Source: Planctomycetota bacterium (GTDB lineage: Bacteria; Planctomycetota; Planctomycetia; Pirellulales; UBA7805). From it: DNA of 56,604 nt. Shown here piece after piece: positions 55,401 to 56,604 of the stretch. Numbering within the stretch: the stretch's first letter is position 1; the number at the start of each line of letters is the position of its first letter. The notes under the pieces are model-generated. The model was not told the origin of the DNA and searched no databases. It saw nothing but the letters and a program-made list of their open reading frames with translations. Position numbers and translations under genes: made by a program. The stretch is from the NCBI GenBank assembly GCA_021413705.1, contig JAIOPX010000261.1, forward strand, positions 1 through 56,604, written 5' to 3'.

Positions 55401-56604
55401 CGTTTTGGCAATCGGCCGATGTCGCGCATCGTAGCGGACCGTAGTCTCGCTGACCGTGTCCGCATCCGGCAGGTTCGTCGCCGCGCCGCAGCAGTTAGGC
55501 GTGAAGCTCGTCACGTCCGCGAGTACGCCGGTATGCGCCACATCGCCGGAGAAAGTGTAGAAGGTGACGTTGACCGCCTGCTCTGTCGCTCCTCCATCGC
55601 TCTTGACGTCCGCCGCAGGTTGAACTTTGGCGATCGGTCGCTTGCAGCAGGTCTGCCAAAGCGTCGTCCATGTATTGCTGCGGAAGTCGGCGTGAACATT
55701 CTCAGTCCCGTCGTCGTTGTAGGTGAAGCTTTCTGTCGCATCGACTCCACCGCTATCGCCGGCCGCCACCGTCCGATCTTTGAGCAGATTCCGGCGCGTG
55801 TAAGTCATCACCGTATTGGCTTTGTTGTATCCCTCGCTGTCGCCCGAATCGAAGAACCGCGGGCTGCGAACTTCGAGTACGTTGCTCTGCACGTCGTAAT
55901 CGGTCTCGGTCAGCGCCGCGATGCCAGCCAACGCCCCCAGGTCGATCGTGGGCGTAAAGTCACCCGCCGAGTAGCCACCTAGGTCAGTCGCCGCCTCGAC
56001 GGACTTAACAGTTCGCCCTCGGCTATCGAACTCGATTGCATGGATCACTCCTCGCGGATCGATTGTGGCGAACTGCTGTCGCGCAACATCGACCTCGCGA
56101 TCCGTAATTAGATATTCTTCATTGGGCGAAGGACTCGAAGGCGTTCCTGCCCGAGTCATGGCGAGCACGGTGGCATTGTCCGTCGGCGGGCTGGTCGGGC
56201 TGGGAATCGTGGCCTGGACGGTGCGAACGAGCGCATTGTCGCTAGCACGATAGGCATTGAACGTCTTCCGTCCGTACGGATCTTCGGTCGAGAAGAGCAG
56301 GTTGGCAAGATACGTCGCCTTGCTGGAGAGCACTACACTGTCGCGCGCTGTAACCTTCGTCTCGATCACTCGCTGCATCCCATCGTAAAGATACTCGGTC
56401 TTCTCGCCGTTGACGTACTGCTCTTTGATCAGATCGATCCCTTCCAGATACGTCATGTCCGTAACCGCGGCCACGGCCGGGATCCCGCCGGGGATCGAAT
56501 AAGCCGTCAGAATGCTCCCTGTCGTACCCACGCTGTCGTGAGCCACGATCTTGCGCGTTACTCGCCCCTGATTGTCGTAGACGTAGGTCGTCACACTGCC
56601 GTTG
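52413..56604 (-). CDS. Rhs/YD-repeat protein, N-terminus outside window
   Basis: At least 1396 residues; the start lies beyond 56604. YD repeats throughout (TYDANGNRLTV, YDDAGRKLTEEL, YDALGRRATKTNG) form the Rhs shell. The core ends in the conserved RYYDSNLGRFIARDPVGRE, followed by about 179 residues including NYVDPSGFAP and then a Cys-rich tail of about 128 residues (CDADYQPPGPPNP ... CIKCQELPDCVCKNKK ... CMCLLFGVPK). The tail is the position of the polymorphic toxin in Rhs proteins, but it has no recognised toxin motif and may bind metal. The downstream LRR gene overlaps its 3' end. Confidence 0.9.
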   Translation of the reverse strand, partial: NGSVTTYVYDNQGRVTRKIVAHDSVGTTGSILTAYSIPGGIPAVAAVTDMTYLEGIDLIKEQYVNGEKTEYLYDGMQRVIETKVTARDSVVLSSKATYLANLLFSTEDPYGRKTFNAYRASDNALVRTVQATIPSPTSPPTDNATVLAMTRAGTPSSPSPNEEYLITDREVDVARQQFATIDPRGVIHAIEFDSRGRTVKSVEAATDLGGYSAGDFTPTIDLGALAGIAALTETDYDVQSNVLEVRSPRFFDSGDSEGYNKANTVMTYTRRNLLKDRTVAAGDSGGVDATESFTYNDDGTENVHADFRSNTWTTLWQTCCKRPIAKVQPAADVKSDGGATEQAVNVTFYTFSGDVAHTGVLADVTSFTPNCCGAATNLPDADTVSETTVRYDARHRPIAKTVWLVPAFNDGGTGAIDPNAVPIVGGPETNDPDLVVGMVKQGLTTRWLYDEDLTDGNGLDDSTGVSVDKLDGSGTYNVKITGLLSELSSDGIDPHADANFSAVVTINPDEDIQVAIIDGAGRTVLTGVQESYKTSGTINTPITWKTIKHDAVVNITMGDVLETASIDALNHVIKSRTDGAGRQIESEDALTKVTASTYDANGNRLTVRDPNSTGLDCVFDERNRDVSCEDTQTDTTARAYDKNNNVITLTDAKTNSTSVVYDARDRRKSSTDRVSSTTQWSYDDNSNLTSLQDGETQVTAYVFDPRNLNTQITWPDHVGGQTVGQANYGITECTYDAAGRKYRCTDQFGDTKTHNYDLANRLTSRDYRTLANSPSSTIADTDSFTYDDASRMLTGGSGRYSNTVTLTYDDAGRKLTEELSVLGKSYTVTSEYDAANRRTKLIYPDTSFVEEGYTVRDQLQTIEYTNTPSGGAITSLDVDTRVYDDGMRLDTSTYANGVVSTHAYRNDNLMSSITRTILAGADVTYGYDANKNKTKETISGAMAAYGFNTSAPATYDDEDRLTAWNRDDTNKDQAWSLSLVGDWNAFNDSALGNETRTHGDAHELTAISGGSNAGSLTLDAKGNTLTTPTHGGLTFTWDFDNRLKRATNGAGNHDYTYDALGRRATKTNGGDTFVFVSNGMRVVAEYKHDTVPVRLRKYLYASYIDERVVLVDLTALGASGAGTEELFYYTANNLYSTLAMTNVGGTVVERYAYDAYGNIIYADASGTPLVTQASTIGNWYTYTGRELDAETGIYQYRARYYDSNLGRFIARDPVGRELHSSEEAAMHPANNIAMQESHFNRLKNAVYRMSIEMYTYCENRPGNYVDPSGFAPAVESGVGRKKTGKGWRKPSKPECDADYQPPGPPNPIYIDQSVPSCQPPYHLYENIEVGKDTDGNSIPIRKWICIKCQELPDCVCKNKKHPVGYYGCGVDAVKTKKGKDEELTWKCMCLLFGVPK

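Overview
The window looks like an accessory region of a planctomycete genome (Planctomycetota, probably near Pirellulales). This is inferred from the GC-rich base composition and from families common there: a GPRTPEGK-type protein beside a phage terminase, a DUF1257/DUF2997/Ycf46-like AAA module, short ribosome-linked small genes, Rhs and LRR proteins, and compound palindromes in intergenic DNA. No rRNA, tRNA or core metabolic operon was seen, so the assignment is tentative. The DNA is a patchwork of mobile-element and defence genes with many decayed transposases.

Layout. 1-1009: a CRISPR array (16 identical 36-bp repeats, the first cut by the window edge; 15 spacers of 29-30 nt) without cas genes in view, followed by a possible tracrRNA-like anti-repeat. 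1834-8492: a phage-like block with an HTH protein, a GpA-type terminase and its small partner, a GPRTPEGK/zinc-ribbon protein, two unknown genes and an XRE/S24-like repressor. 8820-25760: a Tn7-like transposon core, ku-tnsA-tnsB and tnsC-tniQ, split by about 10.3 kb of cargo (12465-22731).

The cargo holds defence-type modules: a TIR/TIR/membrane-protein trio, then a tightly coupled five-gene operon (16310-20070) of a HEPN-like protein, a small protein starting MGGSGGG, a PfkB-nucleoside deoxyribosyltransferase fusion, a QueC-like PP-loop enzyme and an OGG-like HhH glycosylase. Opposite it lies a nucleotidyltransferase/TIM-barrel pair. QueC-like and OGG-like proteins are known together from type IV CBASS, but no standard CD-NTase is visible here. 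I regard this operon as the best candidate for an undescribed system, perhaps one in which a nucleobase is attached to the glycine-rich small protein.

25920-38055: a long cluster, mostly + strand, with DUF1257, DUF2997, a Ycf46-like AAA ATPase, many small proteins, a TOPRIM protein, a beta-grasp (ubiquitin/ThiS-like) protein, a protein with many CxxC zinc knuckles, a JAMM peptidase and an E1/ThiF-like adenylating enzyme. Together these resemble a prokaryotic ubiquitin-like conjugation pathway. 38357-43288: a sigma-like regulator with an attenuator-like leader, a lipoprotein, a secreted Lon-type (S16) protease without ATPase, and a zinc-ribbon membrane protein.

44076-56604: a SRAP remnant, a TIR protein with a C-terminal sensor-like domain flanked by two related zinc-ribbon microproteins, an XRE/ImmA pair, a degenerate IS21 element (47379-49806), two further transposase remnants, an LRR protein and the C-terminal 1.4 k residues of an Rhs protein running off the right edge. 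Functional statements rest on motif recognition only; no search was run.
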